64,000 nt of DNA from Phoebastria nigripes (GCA_035582835.1 JAYKAV010000944.1:655932-719931); one strand, 5' to 3'. Shown: positions 25,951 to 39,757, counted from the stretch's first letter. Notes: a model not told the origin generated them from the sequence alone. Program-made: numbers and translations.

Positions 25951-27239
25951 GTTGTGGGACAGTACAATGACTTGCAAAAGTCTGTGCAAGCCTGTGATAC
26001 CATGCTGGCTTTTTGCATGTGCGTATTTTATCAACTCATTTCTATTGTTCTGTGTCAAAGCAGTGAATGAACGTATGAAACAGGATTAGTCCTAAGGGTG
26101 TTCCTTGAGGAACTCTAGTTTTAATCTTCCTCCAGTNTAATCTTGCTCTAATTCAGGGTGCTTTTCTGTCATCTTTCCTTTAGCCAGAGTCCTTGTACTA
26201 ATTAGCATCTTTACTTTTATCACAAATAGTTTCCCATCTGGCACTAAATCAAATACTTAAGAATTTCTAGGATTAGAAGTCACAACAGAGCTGTTCAGTC
26301 AAAATTTTCCAGAAAATTAAGAAGGACTATTAACTCTGTCGGTTCTGGGAAACTCCCATGGACCCTAATATTGCTTAAAGTGAGGTATTGTAGCAACCTG
26401 TCAGATGTGTTATGTCTGCTTATGTATGCTGAATGTTTAGGGACTCAAGGTCTGCCTGTCCTATATTTGGTGGTCTGAATTGAGCTTAAATGTCACAGAA
26501 GCCAAGGCAATCATGTTAGTCATCTGTAATACGGTGGGGTTTTTTGTATTTGTTATGGCCTTTCCTCTGTAGCTGGACTATACTGAGTGCAGGACACAGT
26601 CTACACACCTAATATAATGAATTCCTTTGGAAAAATAGGGTGAAATGAGTGTTAATTCCAACATCTCTTCTTTCCAAACGGTAAGGAGGCTCAACCTACA
26701 TAATCCATTTATTCTATGCTTTGTGAAATTTCTTTAAGAGAATCAGAATCTTTTATGGGAACTTGATTGTTGCTAGAAGTCAGTCCCAGATCCAAGGGAA
26801 ACCTATTTCTGATTCTTGTCTTCTGTTTTACTGCGCTGGAAGTGCAGAAGCAGTTAAATCTCTCTCTTTCCATCTTGCACACATGCACGCACGCAGGCAG
26901 GCTAACACACCACTTATACGATGTGTCTGCTTGGCAACTTGTGAGAGTTTTGCTGGCGCGTGGGAGAGACCTGCAGGAGTCAAGTGCAGCATTAATGTAA
27001 GTTCCCAGTGGCTTAGAGGGAAGCTCATTACTGACCTGGCTTCTGCGTCTTGTTCATTTACAGTAACACTTTAAATATTTAATCGAACTCTCATTCTTTC
27101 CTGTCATGGACCATTTTCCCTCAATTGATTCCTTTTTGGGGGGCAGGGATGGTTGGAATGCATTTATGTTAGTGGAATTCTATAAATTATACTCATTAAG
27201 AGGCCAGATACAATAGGCCAATGTGGAATTCGTCTAAGC
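25951..27239. other. Intronic sequence without recognisable feature
   Basis: No coding exon, RNA gene or clear repeat seen. A CACGCACGCAGGCAGGC stretch near 26886-26902 is a minor simple repeat. Confidence 0.4.
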
Positions 27240-27740
27240 TTCATATTGTATTTTTTGCCCCAGGTTCTCAAAGCACTTCAGAAGCACTAACTAGATAAAG
27301 GTGAAGAGCAAAGCTCTGCTGAAGATTAAAATAGCTCCTTAAGTTCCCAAGAGCCGCTGCTTAGGAGTTGTCGCTGCGGAGGTAACAGGATTATCCTTTC
27401 TGTAATGCAGTTCTCACGCAGCTTCAGCCTTTCTGGGTTTTCTGTCATGATGAGGGATGGGATGCATCCTAACTAGAGGGAAGGAAAGTGAAAGGTTGGA
27501 GTGAGAATCATCACTTTTTCCAGCAAAAAGGTGTATGGTCTTCTTGGTTGCATCTCCTGAGACTCCTCACCAGGTCAGACAACGCTGAGGCACTCGTGAG
27601 ATCGAGCAGTGTCCTCATGTTACACAATTGAGCTGTGAAGCATCTCTTCTGTAGGTAGAGATGTTGTAACATCTGTTTTACAAGTGGGCAAATGGAGGCA
27701 CAGCCAGGGAAGGGACCTGCCCCAACCTCTCATCTACAGG
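27240..27740. repeat. Possible MIR/CORE-SINE-like fragments
   Basis: Two pieces recall old SINE/L2 relics. GTTCTCAAAGCACTTCAGAAGC (about 27263-27284) resembles the CAAAGCACTTTACAAA block. At 27672-27730, TCTGTTTTACAAGTGGGCAA, then ATGGAGGCACAGCCAGGGAA and GGACCTGCCCCAACC, resemble the MIR-type core (CATTTTACAGATGGGGAAACTGAGGCAC ... CTTGCCCAAGGTC). Limits are approximate and the two pieces may be separate insertions. Confidence 0.45.
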
Positions 27741-30007
27741 CTCATAAATCTTGTGTTGACTTTGTGGGATCACAAATTAATTTTTGCCTTTTTTTGGTGA
27801 TGTTTTTAATAAGGTCTATAAGCCTCACTTTGTAATCCTATGAAACAGGCATTAGACAGCATGTGCTTGTAAAGACAGCCGTAGCAGGCANGTTTACTTT
27901 ATGCGGCTCCTGAATGCACTCAGGGGAATCATGAAAACATTATCACACCTTTGGGGTTGTACAGAGGTCTTGGACTACAGTTTGGCCTTGTTCTTGATGA
28001 ACGCGATATCACTTTATAAACCCTATAAAGAAAGAACTGGTCGGGTATTTGCCTTTCACCAAGCCAGGCTCAGAGGAGATAATAAGAAACCTTCAGTAGC
28101 TGAAGGCAAGTGCTTTTAATGGGCAGGCAGAGGGGGTTTTCAGCAAACATGCTTTAAGATAGGATAAAAAAAAAGATATTGAGAGCTTGGGCCCAGCAAG
28201 TTCTTTGCCACTCCTGGTGAACGTGGAAATCACCTTGAAAATGTGTCGTTTTCAAATCGAATTAAATCCCTTGCACACTTCCTCAGTTGCTATTGATTTT
28301 TATTTTATTGATCAGCCAAGAAATGCTTGGGTATTTCAGATATGCGTTTGAAGTATTCCCGTGTTATTTGGTTTTGTGCTGTTGATCTTAAATCTAAATG
28401 TCCTCAGTTAGCTGAAATAACAAATAAAAAAACCCACCCAACCCCAAACCTGTCCTGTTCCCTAGTAACTTAGCATGAAGTGCTATCCCACAAGCGTCAC
28501 AAGTGTTTTTCTTCAAATCACAGTGATATGGTACAGAAGAAAGAGAAAGCCACATTCACGCTCTGTGGGAACAGGGTATTTTCGTGTGTAGGAATATTTG
28601 CTTTTCAACACAATACTTTGTAATACTATCCATTATTACACAGCTAAAATGCTCAGCCTTTGAACTCAGAAGCTAGTATCGCCTAACTACAAGGACCAGT
28701 GCCTGTCCGACTCCATTTATGCTATTACTATTTAAGCAAGCATTTGAAGTAGCGGGCTCTGAATACAGTTAAATTGCAAAGACAAATGCTGCTGTTGTTG
28801 TTACTGATGGTGTATGTCCTTGATAGAAGTGTTATATCTCAAGGAGAGAAGTATTCATGCAATCGTCCACTGCTGACTTTCTTGGCACCCTTCATTTCAG
28901 TTTTGTTTGGTAAGTGGTGGAGTCTTTGAATGAAGATGCAACATTTCAATTACTCCTCTCTTTTCTTTCCTGGAAACTGTCGAGGGATAAGAGCTGTGAT
29001 TGTAATTGAAAATATCCCTACAAAGCCTCAAAATTATTATAACTGAAATTAAAATCTTATTCTTTAACTACTGTTAGTTTTAACCTTGAAAAATCATGCC
29101 TGATTTTCAAAGAAGAGAGTTTCATGGCTAATAATAATAATAATAATCTTTGAGCATTTAGCAAATTTTGACCGTTCATTTTCCTATACAGTCACAAATA
29201 AATACCAGGGAAGTCTCAGTTTTCTAGTTGCAAATTTGATTTGCTTTGACCCAGACTCACCGTCAGAAATTTTGGCACCTAACTGATGCACTTAACACAG
29301 GAACATAGAAATGATGGGGTCTTCTGTACTCAATGGAGCAGTATAGGCAGCTCTGGATGGCAAGGCAAATTTTAGGAGGACTGAACTACTCTCTGGAGGT
29401 GGATATCTGTTGACGTTGACTGTGGAGTGGACCATGCTCCTAAGTTCAGGTTATGCAGGAGGTCCTGAGCATGTAGCTGCTCTACGTCTCCGGTAGAAGA
29501 ATTAGATGGAGCCATCCCCCTGCCAGTCACCTTTTAATGACTGCTTAGAGAGACATTAAAAAAATGTTTCTGCGTTAACAGAAGTTGACTGCTAAACTAG
29601 TGAACGGGGGAAAGAGAAGAAGTTACTTCCAACCTCAGTCTTGCAGGTGGAGCTGGATGCTCCCCATTTTAGGGATGTCTGACAGTTCCTCTCAGAGATC
29701 TTTTCCTCAGCTGATTGATACTTTAGCAAACATTAATTTGGGGGGTGAAATTTTCCATGCCAGTTTTCTGCCTCCTCAGACTGATATTTTTAAAGATCCA
29801 GCCAAAATTGTTCAGAGAAGGAAGCTGGAGAAAAACATGTTGTTTTCAATACTAAAATATTTCTCCCAGCTTGTCTACAAGGAGCCCTGGTACCTCCCTG
29901 CTGCAGAGCGGAGATCTGAAATTCGGTAAGGGGGCGTCTTTTGCGCATGTTCTGCTTTTTTTTGATCTCCCTGTGGAAATTTCCCTAGCCTTTCTTAATT
30001 TACAGGC
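27741..30007. other. Intronic sequence; (TAA)n near 29131
   Basis: No supported gene. A short (AAT)n array lies at 29130-29147. An open frame of 114 codons at 29585-29929 ends at a donor-like GTAAGG but has no recognisable family (see findings). Confidence 0.4.
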
Positions 30008-30012
30008 GGTGG

Positions 30013-30040
30013 TTTTTTTTTGTTTTTTTTTTTTTTTTTT
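30013..30040. repeat. Poly(T) tract
   Basis: A 28-bp run of T is broken once by G at 30022. It is either slippage-prone simple sequence or the tail of a reversed retroposed copy. No retroposed body was recognised beside it. Confidence 0.9.
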
Positions 30041-30986
30041 AAATCCCACACATTTGGGAGAGATGTCACAGCATTTAACAGCTGAAGCCTTCAAAAGACG
30101 CTGCGGGGTAAGTGTCGTGCTGCTCTGACTGCGCGTGCCCTGTTGCCGCAGCTTGCTTTCCACCGCTACCTAAGCGACAGGGATGCTCCTTACCGTCGCG
30201 GCTGCTCTTTGCTCTTTGTAAATTTGGGAGCTGGGTTCTCCTGGGGTTTTAAAGCAATGGCACCCAGCGCAATGAGAAGGAACAAGCTGCCTGGCTAGAA
30301 GGCAAAAATGAAAGAAATCAAATTTTAAGAGGGGAAAGAAAGGAACAAGTTGGGACAGAGAGAGGGGAACAAGAGTGCTAATGGGATTAGAAATTGCTTA
30401 GGGCTTCTCAGACACATCGGAGAGGGAGCTGGGACCAGGAGCCTGACAGGAGGAAGCCCCCGGTTCCTGGGTCTGCAGCCTGCAGCGCTTGGAGAGGGGC
30501 TGGCAGAGGAGACAGGGATGAGGGAAGGTTCAGAGCGAAATCAAAACCACCTGATGGTGTGAGGGAGAGGCATAGCCCAGGCATAATTCCCATTGCTTAG
30601 CCCGAGCACTATATGTAACACCACAAGCCAGCACAAAGCCTATTTAAAAGCTGACCTGCAGGTTACAATANATACAGCTACAGCCTTCCTCCTTTTCCCT
30701 GTATCTCATTTTTAAGGTCCTATACGCAGCACGTGATCCTGCGCCTCCTTATTTCCTGGTGAACACGCAGCTTTAAATACAACAGCCGTGTTAAACATGC
30801 CAGAACAAAGTGCTTGTCACTAGATTTTAATCCAGCAAGCCCAGTGAACGTCCACTTTTTTGCAGCGTTAGGTATTAGAAAGGAACAAGACACACACGCT
30901 TTCAGAGAAGAAAAAGAAAGGAAATCAAGCTGCCTTCATGCATTCTTTGTAATTTTTTTTCCCCTGTTGTTCAGAATTCAAGTTTT

Positions 30987-31021
30987 AAAAAAAAAAAAAA
31001 AAAAGGGAAAAAAAAAAAAAA
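30987..31021. repeat. Poly(A) tract interrupted by GGG
   Basis: A run of 18 A, then GGG, then 14 A. Length calls in such runs are error-prone in draft assemblies. It makes an artificial lysine-rich frame on the plus strand. Confidence 0.9.
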
Positions 31022-31181
31022 GGACTCTAACATTTACTGGCAGTAATCATTTCACCATCTGCTCAGGCGTGCTGCTTCCAGAACACACGTTCTCAGCTGC
31101 TGAGCAGTCAGCTCTCTGCTCCCCTTCCTTTCGGAGGCAGGGATGCCAGCAGTTCCTAAACTGTAACAGCACGAACAAGGC

Positions 31182-31219
31182 TTTTTTTTTTTTCTTCCTT
31201 TTCTTTTTTTCCTTTCAGG
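31182..31219 (+). repeat. Pyrimidine tract ending in CAG
   Basis: A T/C-only stretch of about 36 bp (T-run, CTTCCTTTTC, T-run, CCTTT) ends CAG at 31219. It looks like an exceptionally strong 3' splice acceptor but may be only a T-rich simple repeat. Confidence 0.6.
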
Positions 31220-34200
31220 CGCTGGAATTTTTTTTTGAAAAGGCAGGAGAGTTAGGACTTTTCACCAGATTGTATCCAAGACTGAGCTGTTCCCCAACTT
31301 GACGGTTCTTCATCTGAGTGCGTGCAAGTGGTAAAAAGGTGGAGAATATTAATATTTTAATATTTTGGGGTCCCCCAAGCGGGTTTGCTTTGTAGTAGAG
31401 CTCCACTGGTGCCTGGGCTGCTCAACGATGGATTTAGCCTGTGTTTCTTTAGCTGTACCTAGGGGAAAGCTTTCCTGGTGGGGTACTCTTATGCCTGGGC
31501 ATAGACACTTTCGATTTCTGCTCTCCTGAACCGTACTGCTGAGCTCAGCACCCCTCTTTCTGATGGCTTCTTCCCATTCTCTTCTACATGGTATAGCTAA
31601 GCCAGCACCAAGCTGTTCAACATCCCAGTCTCCTCTCTGACAGCCCAAACCCAGCAGTGAATCACAGCGTATAAAACAGAAGGAGGTGTACCTCGCTATC
31701 AAATGGGCTTTGTTGGCTAAAAGGAGCTAGGACAGCCAGAGTTACCCTCTCTGCATGCTCCTGCATCACTGCCCTTCGGCTAGTGGTGAGCAGCAGCACT
31801 TAAGTAAATATATGACTAATTTAGAGGGCAGAGGGTAACATTAATTAGCTCATCCTGTCCTTGAATGTTTCTGTGTCACTGACTCCCTAATCTATGGCTC
31901 TTGCGTTTTCTGTTGTTGTTTCTCATGGCAATAATAACCCGCGATCTCAGTTTGTACATTTAAATTCAAAATGTAAAAACATCCATCAGTGAAAGACCCT
32001 ATTCAATTCTCCCGCTGTATAGCCAACGCTTTACAAAGAAATGAGCCAGAGTGAATTCAGAGCCCATTAGGCATGTCCCAGGAGTCATGAATCTATATGC
32101 TTACGGATGTGCTTACAGATATAAATCTGCATTAAGAAAAAAAATCCTGCTTGACCNAAGGTATTTGTTCTAAAACACACAATTTAAAGTGCAGCTTTGT
32201 ACGGAGAAGTGACTCTGTGGGATGGCTTTGAGTGATTTTATGCGTGTTTCATTGCATCAAGATCAAATTTACTCCTTTACAAGCAGAAGAAATATTTCTC
32301 TGTCAGCCTCACATACTTGCTCTGGTTTCCATAGCCCAGTCTGGATGGGTGTTTTCCCATCCAGGAATCAGGTTTGTTTTGATCAGCGTTTGATCCAGCT
32401 GAACTGTAATGCAGACCGCAGAGGTTGGAGCCTCAAAAACACTTTGGGAATATCCCTTGTTTCTCAAGGCAGTGTTTGCGTCTGTGCATTAGCTTCTGCA
32501 TTTTCACCTTTGAGCACGCTGTGACACTCAGACCAGTTCTTTGCTGCCGTTTAAGAAAATATCAATCTCTGAGATTGAATGAGTTGGACATGCTATTTAT
32601 AAAAAGGTTATGTGAGCCAAATATTTATCATCCTCATAGCACAGGACGGTGACACAGGGCAAATCAGAAGATAGGCAGGTAGGAAAAAGGAGTTGGGAAG
32701 GCAAGAGATGGAGGCTAAAGAAGAACATGAGGAAGCAGGGAAAGGAGGAAAAGGGAAGACGTTTGGGCCTGAAGGAGCTCTTAAATATCAGTGCCTATTG
32801 CAAATTTTCCCTGTGCAAAGGAAACCCATCCATTGACCTCCTGTCCTCCTACCTCTACCGAGATGTAGGAGCTCTTTATATATATTATTATACCTCCCCC
32901 AATCATTATTAGATGTAGTGCTGTGTGGTAAAGGGGAGCAGGAAAATCCCCTGCAGGCTTGCTGAATTTTAAGACCAAAAGCCCCTTCACACCCTGGGAT
33001 GGGCAGATGCTGGCCACTTTCATAAGGTGAGTGGCTGTGTCCCACAGGCTGTGCAAGACAAGCTCAGCTGTGGGGCACAAATACTATGTTCGCCAGCTGA
33101 AGAAAATTAGACAGAAACAGTCTGTTCTTGGGAAATTGGGAGAGAACGAACTGAATGACCTTATTCCTTCAGTGGAAACACAGGTACCATAACCGCAGAT
33201 TAAAGGCGGCAGATTTGAGACCATCCGTGGTGTCAGGCATGGTGGGAGAGGCCACGCTGACTTGTGATCTTGGATGTATCACTTGGAAGAGTATGGGAAA
33301 TCCTTTCATGTGTCTCTCCTGCCCACTTCGAGTTGCCTAGATGGTGGGACCCCCACTGCTTCCCCTGGAGAAATGACAGCCTGGCAGGGTTGGCATCTGT
33401 TGGTGCCTAGAGCCTTGATCACAGCGAGCGCTTGGACCGAGCCCCTTCATTTCCCTCTCGTAAAACCCTCAAAGGACCCACACTGGGATGGACGTAAAGA
33501 GGCAGTAAAAAGGAAGCAGTTGTTCTCCGAAGGAAGGAGTAGAGGGGTGTTGCTAACACTGTGATTCCTCAGAGCAACATGTCCTGATGCAGCCTGCCAT
33601 GCCAAGAGAGGCACAGAGCCACGCACGACATCTCCAAATGGTCTGTTAGCTTTCCCNGTGCTCTTGCTTCAAAAAAAGGAAAAGGCAGGGGAGAGGGCAG
33701 AGACCCCAACGGAGGCTGGGGAGGTGTTTTGNGGGGTGGCGGGGGGAGCCCCATCGTTTCTCTCTACTTACTGTAATAACCTAAATGAACAGTTTTGAGA
33801 TTTCATAACGCTAGCCACTTCCTAATTAGGACAAGCTTAAAAAGGACCACTTGGCATCCTTGTTGGTGAGAGCCATGTGCTACCTGCAGCAGGCCAACTC
33901 CAAAATGAAACTGATTTTTCTCTTACCTACATTCTGCATTCAAGCAGCTGCTCCTAACAGGTGCTTGCTCTCTTCCTAGCAGATGGTGACAAAAAAATGG
34001 GTTTGTTGGCAGGTTTTGCCACAAAGCAGCCTTCTTATCACACATATTGATGTGTATACAAACATACACGCACGCTATCAGGCTTTCAGTTTAAAAAGTA
34101 ATCCTCCTTCTGATATAAGGTCAGTCACGTGGGGTCTTAGCGAGGATGGTATGTACTTCTCTCTTTTGTATCCTGGGTCTAAAGGCATTTGTGACTTAGC

Positions 34201-37200
34201 TGCCGCATCTAAACCCTGGCAAACATTTGCCCGTTAGTTCGACTCTTCTGCTGTATCTAAAGGAGCATGTGGTAGGAGGAATATGTAATGTTAGGCTGCA
34301 TACCTCCATATTTATCAGTGCATCTTTAATAGCTTGTACTAGCTTAAATAACCATGAACTAGAAAGCTAGCAGGTTTTAGACAGGGACTACTCTGATGTT
34401 TTTCTCCTTGCCATTGTTTAGGGTAATATAATAGAAATGCAGAAAACAAATGATCTCTTTCCTTAAATAAAACAACCAACCGAAAATTTACAGTGGAGGA
34501 GACACATAGCAATGCATTTGAACAAAGAAATAAAACTGCAGCATTTGATCACCGGGAAACGCACCCGGGACTCTGAGTGCCAAAATGTGTTCAAAGCTGC
34601 CTTGGGGAAGTACGCGGGGAGATCATTTGTTCTGTATTCATCACCCGAAGAGAGACAGCTGTCAAACAAATCTTTATACGCCGTTTTGTTCTTGGCCTGT
34701 TAACTCTGCTTCCACATCCCAGATTTTGCCTGGTGAGGGCTGTAAATTCAACAAAATGGTGCAAAGCAATGCCAGATTCAGAGGGCTACGGCATCGCCCA
34801 AAAGACCTTTCCTACTTCTATTACTTGTCGTGCAAGTAGCATCAGGAAGACCCCTACTCGCTCTGTTTTGCTGTTCATTTCAAACAAACAGCCTGAGCCA
34901 AGACAACCAGATGAGGATGACATCTGGCTATCAAACCTCTGCCAAGTCACTGCTGTTCTGTAGCTGGCAGGATGATGATGTGCTGCAAATGCCAGGTTCT
35001 TGCTGAAATGTAAAGTGCATTCCCTGCATTTTCTTTGCTTCCTCTCCAGCCACAATCAGTTCGGTATTTTGTTTTACTAATGGCCAAATTCAAAATCTCC
35101 TTTCCAGCCGCATAAATCCATTTCATCGATGCTAGGAGGCTTATTCCACAACGAGTGGAATTTGGCCCTGAAGTCCAAGATGGTCTCGTATTTTCTAAGC
35201 TTACTGACAAATTAACTTGTTGACTGTGAATCTCATTCAAACATCCAACCTCTCCTGTGGGGTAGGTTTGTGGTGAGGATTGCTAATCACATATATGAGA
35301 GCAGTTTGTATCTAAACTCTTCCAGGAGGAAGTAGGTAGAGCTTGGGGCAGGGGGATAAACTAAAGAAGCTCTGGAGGTCTCCTTCACTGCTATTTTTCT
35401 GTAAGCCTAAGGTGCACCTCTTTAATAAGAAATCACTATAGCTCATGAAAAAAAGCACTGTACCTTGTGAAAGAAATCAGTTGCTAATTAAAGGTACGTG
35501 GAGTTAGAAGATAGCTCACTAGGCCCCCTGTAATACATTGCTTTCTATTGTGCTCAGAAGCAGTTTGATCACAGCTACACAGGGGAAGCTCATTCAGGGA
35601 TGGTGTGTGAAGGAGCTGAAGCTGTAGGATTTGCCCTGTCTCCTTATGAAGGATTTTTGTTTTCACCCCTCCTCGCGTGCTGCTGTACTCTCAGCATTTT
35701 TGGCAGCTGGCAAAGGGCATGAAAGAAATAACTATGCTGGTTTTGCAGCTGATGTTCCGGCCAAGTGCATTTTTTCCCCTCTTCTGGTAAAATAGTTTTG
35801 CTGCAGGCACAAGTAACCAGTTTTCAAAATTGTAGAAGGAAAGTAATTGTATTAAATAAATATGCACAGAGCTTGGGCTGTTGAAGTGAACTTGCTTTGC
35901 AAAGGGCGCAGGTCATATTTCTACTTTTCTAGTTAGCGTCCAAAGGATGGCTTCTTTGCCACGTATTTGCAGATTTCAGGAGTATCATTGTGCTTTCAGT
36001 CTGTGGGCTTGTAAGCAGAAGCCATCTGCTTTCGAGGGCACTCACACGAGAAGTGGATATTAATGTTTGAGGAATAACTCAACTCTTTTTCGATTGTCTT
36101 TGGTGAACCAGCTTGCTATGAAGACGAAGTCTGATTTCCACAGTTCATACCAAAACCTTCACCAAAGAGTCCATAGATGGGTAGAGATTAGAGAAATCGG
36201 ATTAATTGCATCTTATTTTGTNATGTGCAGCTGTGCTAGCAACTCACCAGCAGTTTAATCTTCCTAGATAGCTTTTGTGGAGCTGATTTCAGAGGAACGT
36301 ATGTTTAGATATGGCCCTAGCAGGGTGATGCAGTGAGTGACGCTGGATTTAGTGGATCACCAGCTTCTGTTTGACTCCAGCTGTGCCCATTTCCCTTTAG
36401 TGCTGTATCAGTTTTGTCTGTTTTGGGACATGGGCTGACTCCTTAGAGTTTAATTCTGTTGCCTGATGCACAAATGTCATGGTGACATTCGTGATGTCCT
36501 GGAGAGGCATCTTCTGGCCTTTAGATGCCACTCCAGTGGGATGGGGGTTCCCATCAGTCTTTTATCAGACCTGCCAACCTCCTGAACATGTCTCTGGTAC
36601 CCTGAGCTGCCTCGCATACACAGAGTTCACTGCAATACAAATGAAGTGTATAGCTGACAGCATTACCCTGCCTTCTGCTCTGAGATCAGTTGGTTTCAGC
36701 ATCAAATAAGCAAAACCAAACCGATCTGTATGGAAATTCTCAGGATTGTACATGCTCAAAAGGTGTTTTCATCTGCTGGCTCCAGTGTAAGATCTCACAT
36801 ACAGCAAATTCAAACCATAACATTTTTTTTTTTTTTCACTTCATCAAAAGTTACCCTCTATCTATGCCATAGGCATTGGTTACGATATTTTGAGTTAAAA
36901 TCAAATTTGATCAACGATTTGTCAAATATGGGGGGATCTTTGCATTGAAAGGTATGTACAGATACCGTAACTAACTTGAACCACGTTCGATGCTATGTAA
37001 CTGCTTGATGTGAAATATCGTTCTGAATATCTAACTGAATCTATGTATCTTTAGATTCTGTCCTTATCAACGATCATAATGCATCCTCCTGTAAAATAAT
37101 CAGTTAACTCATGGAACTATCATGGCAGTATGGCTTTTGCATGTCTGCACAAAAGATAAATTGCTTGCTATTAAGCCAGTATGTGAGAGCAAAACTTTTT

Positions 37201-38519
37201 TCCAGAAAAGATAACAAATAGCTAATTCAGGTTTCCAAAAGCATGTGTACTATTATTGTTAGTAAGAAGCTTAACCAACCTGAAAACAAATGCTAAACGA
37301 TCCAGATCTTAGTCTTATTAAGCTTGTGTGTTTTCTACCACTTAAAAGACTATCAAAACCCTAAAGATCTGGGTAAATGAAATTTTCTGGAAGGCAAGCT
37401 TTAAAGTTTACCTCCTTCTCTTTTTAAACAAGAAGGCGATGCCTCTATTTACATGCCGTTTCTGGAACTCAAACGGAGTGAGTACATCACTGCTGCAGTG
37501 TTTCATGGAACATCCTTTGTTTATTCACACTGTGCCACTTTTAAACTTCAGATGTAAACAACAAAGGCTTCTTTGTATTTCACACTATCTCATACTCACT
37601 ACCTTCTGAAGTCCAAAGCCAAAACACTGTGGAATTTTACCCTCCTCACACTTTCTTCTGCTTGTCGGATGCGTTCTTCCAGATTTTTCTATTTATAGTA
37701 GTTGGAAAATTACTTATCTTCTGATTAAAACATGCTCTGTTCATTTTCTCTTAACTTTTCAGTCCTTGGTATGGGCTAAAATTGTATTGCCCGGTAACCA
37801 TTCCAAATATAATTTTAGTAGTAATTATGCATATATTCGATAACAGAAACAATTTGTCATCCTGAAGGATCCAAATTGCTTTGAAGTTGTCGACCTGTCT
37901 GTGATCTCTTACACAGATGAAAAATCCAGAAAATATTCCACCGAACTCAGTTGGTCAGACAGAAAGGTCAGGAAGACCCAGGCTGGAAATGCAGCAGCTG
38001 CCTGACAACACACATTTTAGCGCAGAAGAGTATGGTTTCCATTTCAAACCAGAGTGGGAATTTTAGTTGGAAATTTCACAAAACTTTAGCTGCACTGATC
38101 CTTGAGATCTGCTGCTGAGAAGTCCCCTCTGCCTTTTTCACCGTGGGGAAGGACCTCATTTTATGTTTCGTTTGACATGCAGCGGGTCAGACTGGGCATG
38201 GTGTCCGCATCAATCTCATGCTGGATCCAGCTCCTCTCTGCTTACTGATGCCTGGGGGAGGTAGCCAAGCTCTTTGCTCCTCTTCTCCCATTCTGTGCTT
38301 ATCTCCGTGGGAAAGACAAGGACAGACTACCAGTTTTAGACACTTTGCTGTGCTGTGTTGCATACAGTCCTGTCATATATCTGTAGTATAAAAGAAATCT
38401 TTTCAAGAAAACCAGATNAGCACGGTGTTGATTTTTTCCTTTCCCAGGGACAAGTAGCATCCTTTATCATCCCATCCCCTTAAGCTGCATTTGAGCACAA
38501 GAGATATCTGATGAGCCCA
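31220..38519. other. Intronic sequence without recognisable feature
   Basis: This is 7.3 kb with no supported exon, RNA gene or mobile element on either strand. A T-run lies at 36823-36836. Open frames up to 128 codons (for example 34577-34963) overlap each other on different frames and show no recognisable motifs. Confidence 0.4.
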
Positions 38520-39042
38520 TCCATCGAATACTGTGTTCAGTTTTGGGCCCCTCACTACAAGAAGGACATTGAGGTGCTGGAGCGTGTCCAGAGGAGGGCA
38601 ACGAAGCTGGTGAAGGGTCTAGAGCACAAGTCTGATGAGGAGCAGCTGAGGGAACTGGGACTGTTTAGCCTGGAGAAAAGGAGGCTCAGGGGAGACCTTA
38701 TNGCGCTCTACAACTACCTGAAAGGAGGTTGCAGCAAGGTGGGGGTCGGTCTCTTCTCCCAAGTAACAAGCGATAGGACGAGAGGAAATGGCCTCAAGTT
38801 GCACCAGGGGAGGTTTAGATTGAAAATTAGGAAAAATTTCTTTACCGAAAGGGTTGTCAAGNGTTGGAACCGGCTGCCCGGGGAAGTGGTTGAGTCCCCA
38901 TCCCTGGAGGTATTTAAAAGAGGTGTAGATGTGGTGCTTAGGGACATGGTTTAGTGGTGGACTTGGCAGTGCTGGGTTAACGGTTGGACTTGATGATCTT
39001 AGGGGTCTTTTCCAACCTAAATGATTCTATGATTCTATGACT
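38520..39042 (+). mobile_element. CR1 LINE, 5'-truncated, with ORF2 C-terminus and tail
   Basis: The open frame runs from the truncation point to a TAG at 38952-38954. It encodes the post-RT C-terminal part of CR1 ORF2, with [20 protein letters not shown] near its start and [20 protein letters not shown] near its end. The usual CR1 3' UTR follows (GGTTGGACTTGATGATCTTA, TTTTCCAACCTAAATG), ending in the ATTCTATGATTCTATGA tail at 39023-39040. Two N calls fall inside the frame (38702, 38862), which is otherwise open, so this is a relatively young copy. It is truncated about 110 bp further 3' than the copies at 43.3 and 56.5 kb. Confidence 0.95.
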
Positions 39043-39489
39043 CTGTTTGGGCAGAAAGTTTAATGTATAGCATAACAAATAATTTTGCTGTAAATTTCTA
39101 GGAGCGTTAGGTCCATGTTAGATCCCTCTGAGATCTTTCCTTATATAAGAAACCAGCGATATAGACTGAAAATACTTTAATGGTGACAGCAGCTAGTTTA
39201 GTAGGTGAGTCTAGTGGTAGGCATTCAAGGTGAGTNGTTCTCCACTCTACAATATCCTCCTGTGGCTGCATGAAACCTTTGTTGAANGAACAGTATTGAC
39301 AAAATCCCCTTGACCTCAGTATGGCCAGAGTTTCCCTTGCGCTCTCAGCTGACCTAGGAGCTGCGAGGCATACTGTACGATAACTTTCTTCGTATTTGTG
39401 TTAACTGTGGCAACTGGAGCCTGCAACTTTGGTCAGGCTCCTCCTTGTGCCAAGTGGTGCACATATGACCGTTGTAAGAAACAGCATGC

Positions 39490-39494
39490 ACCCT
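39490..39494. repeat. 5-bp target site duplication, left copy (ACCCT)
   Basis: ACCCT stands directly before the TG of the solo LTR and recurs directly after its terminal CA at 40038-40042. Confidence 0.8.
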
Positions 39495-39750
39495 TGTCCT
39501 GGTTCCGGCTGGGACAGAGTTAACTTTCTTCCCAGTAGCTGGGGAGGGTGTGCTGTGTTTTGGGTTTGGTATAATAGGAGCGTTGATGGCCCATTGATGT
39601 TTTGGGTGCTGCTGGGTGGTGCTTGCACCGGGCACTTTTCGGCCTCCCATGCCCTGCCAGGTGCATGGGAAGCTGGCGGGGGGAGCATAGCCGGGGCGGT
39701 TGACCCAGCTGGCCAATGGGGTATTCCATACCATGTAATGTCATGCTCAG

Positions 39751-39757
39751 TATAAAA
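39751..39757 (+). promoter_or_regulatory. TATA box of the solo LTR
   Basis: TATAAAA sits 256 bp into the LTR, preceded by GCTCAG. It would drive rightward transcription from about 39780 if the LTR is still active. Confidence 0.6.

Noticed and set aside
30814..31302. 162-codon open frame, plus strand
   Set aside because: It runs through the poly(A) and poly(T) tracts, giving lysine and phenylalanine runs. No recognisable domain.
34577..34963. 128-codon frame, plus strand
   Set aside because: Overlaps other frames of similar length on both strands. No domain or signal peptide recognised.
38619..38947. Minus-strand frames antisense to the CR1 copies (also at 43.4-43.85 and 56.4-56.85 kb)
   Set aside because: They repeat at each CR1 copy as mirror frames of ORF2 and have no independent support.
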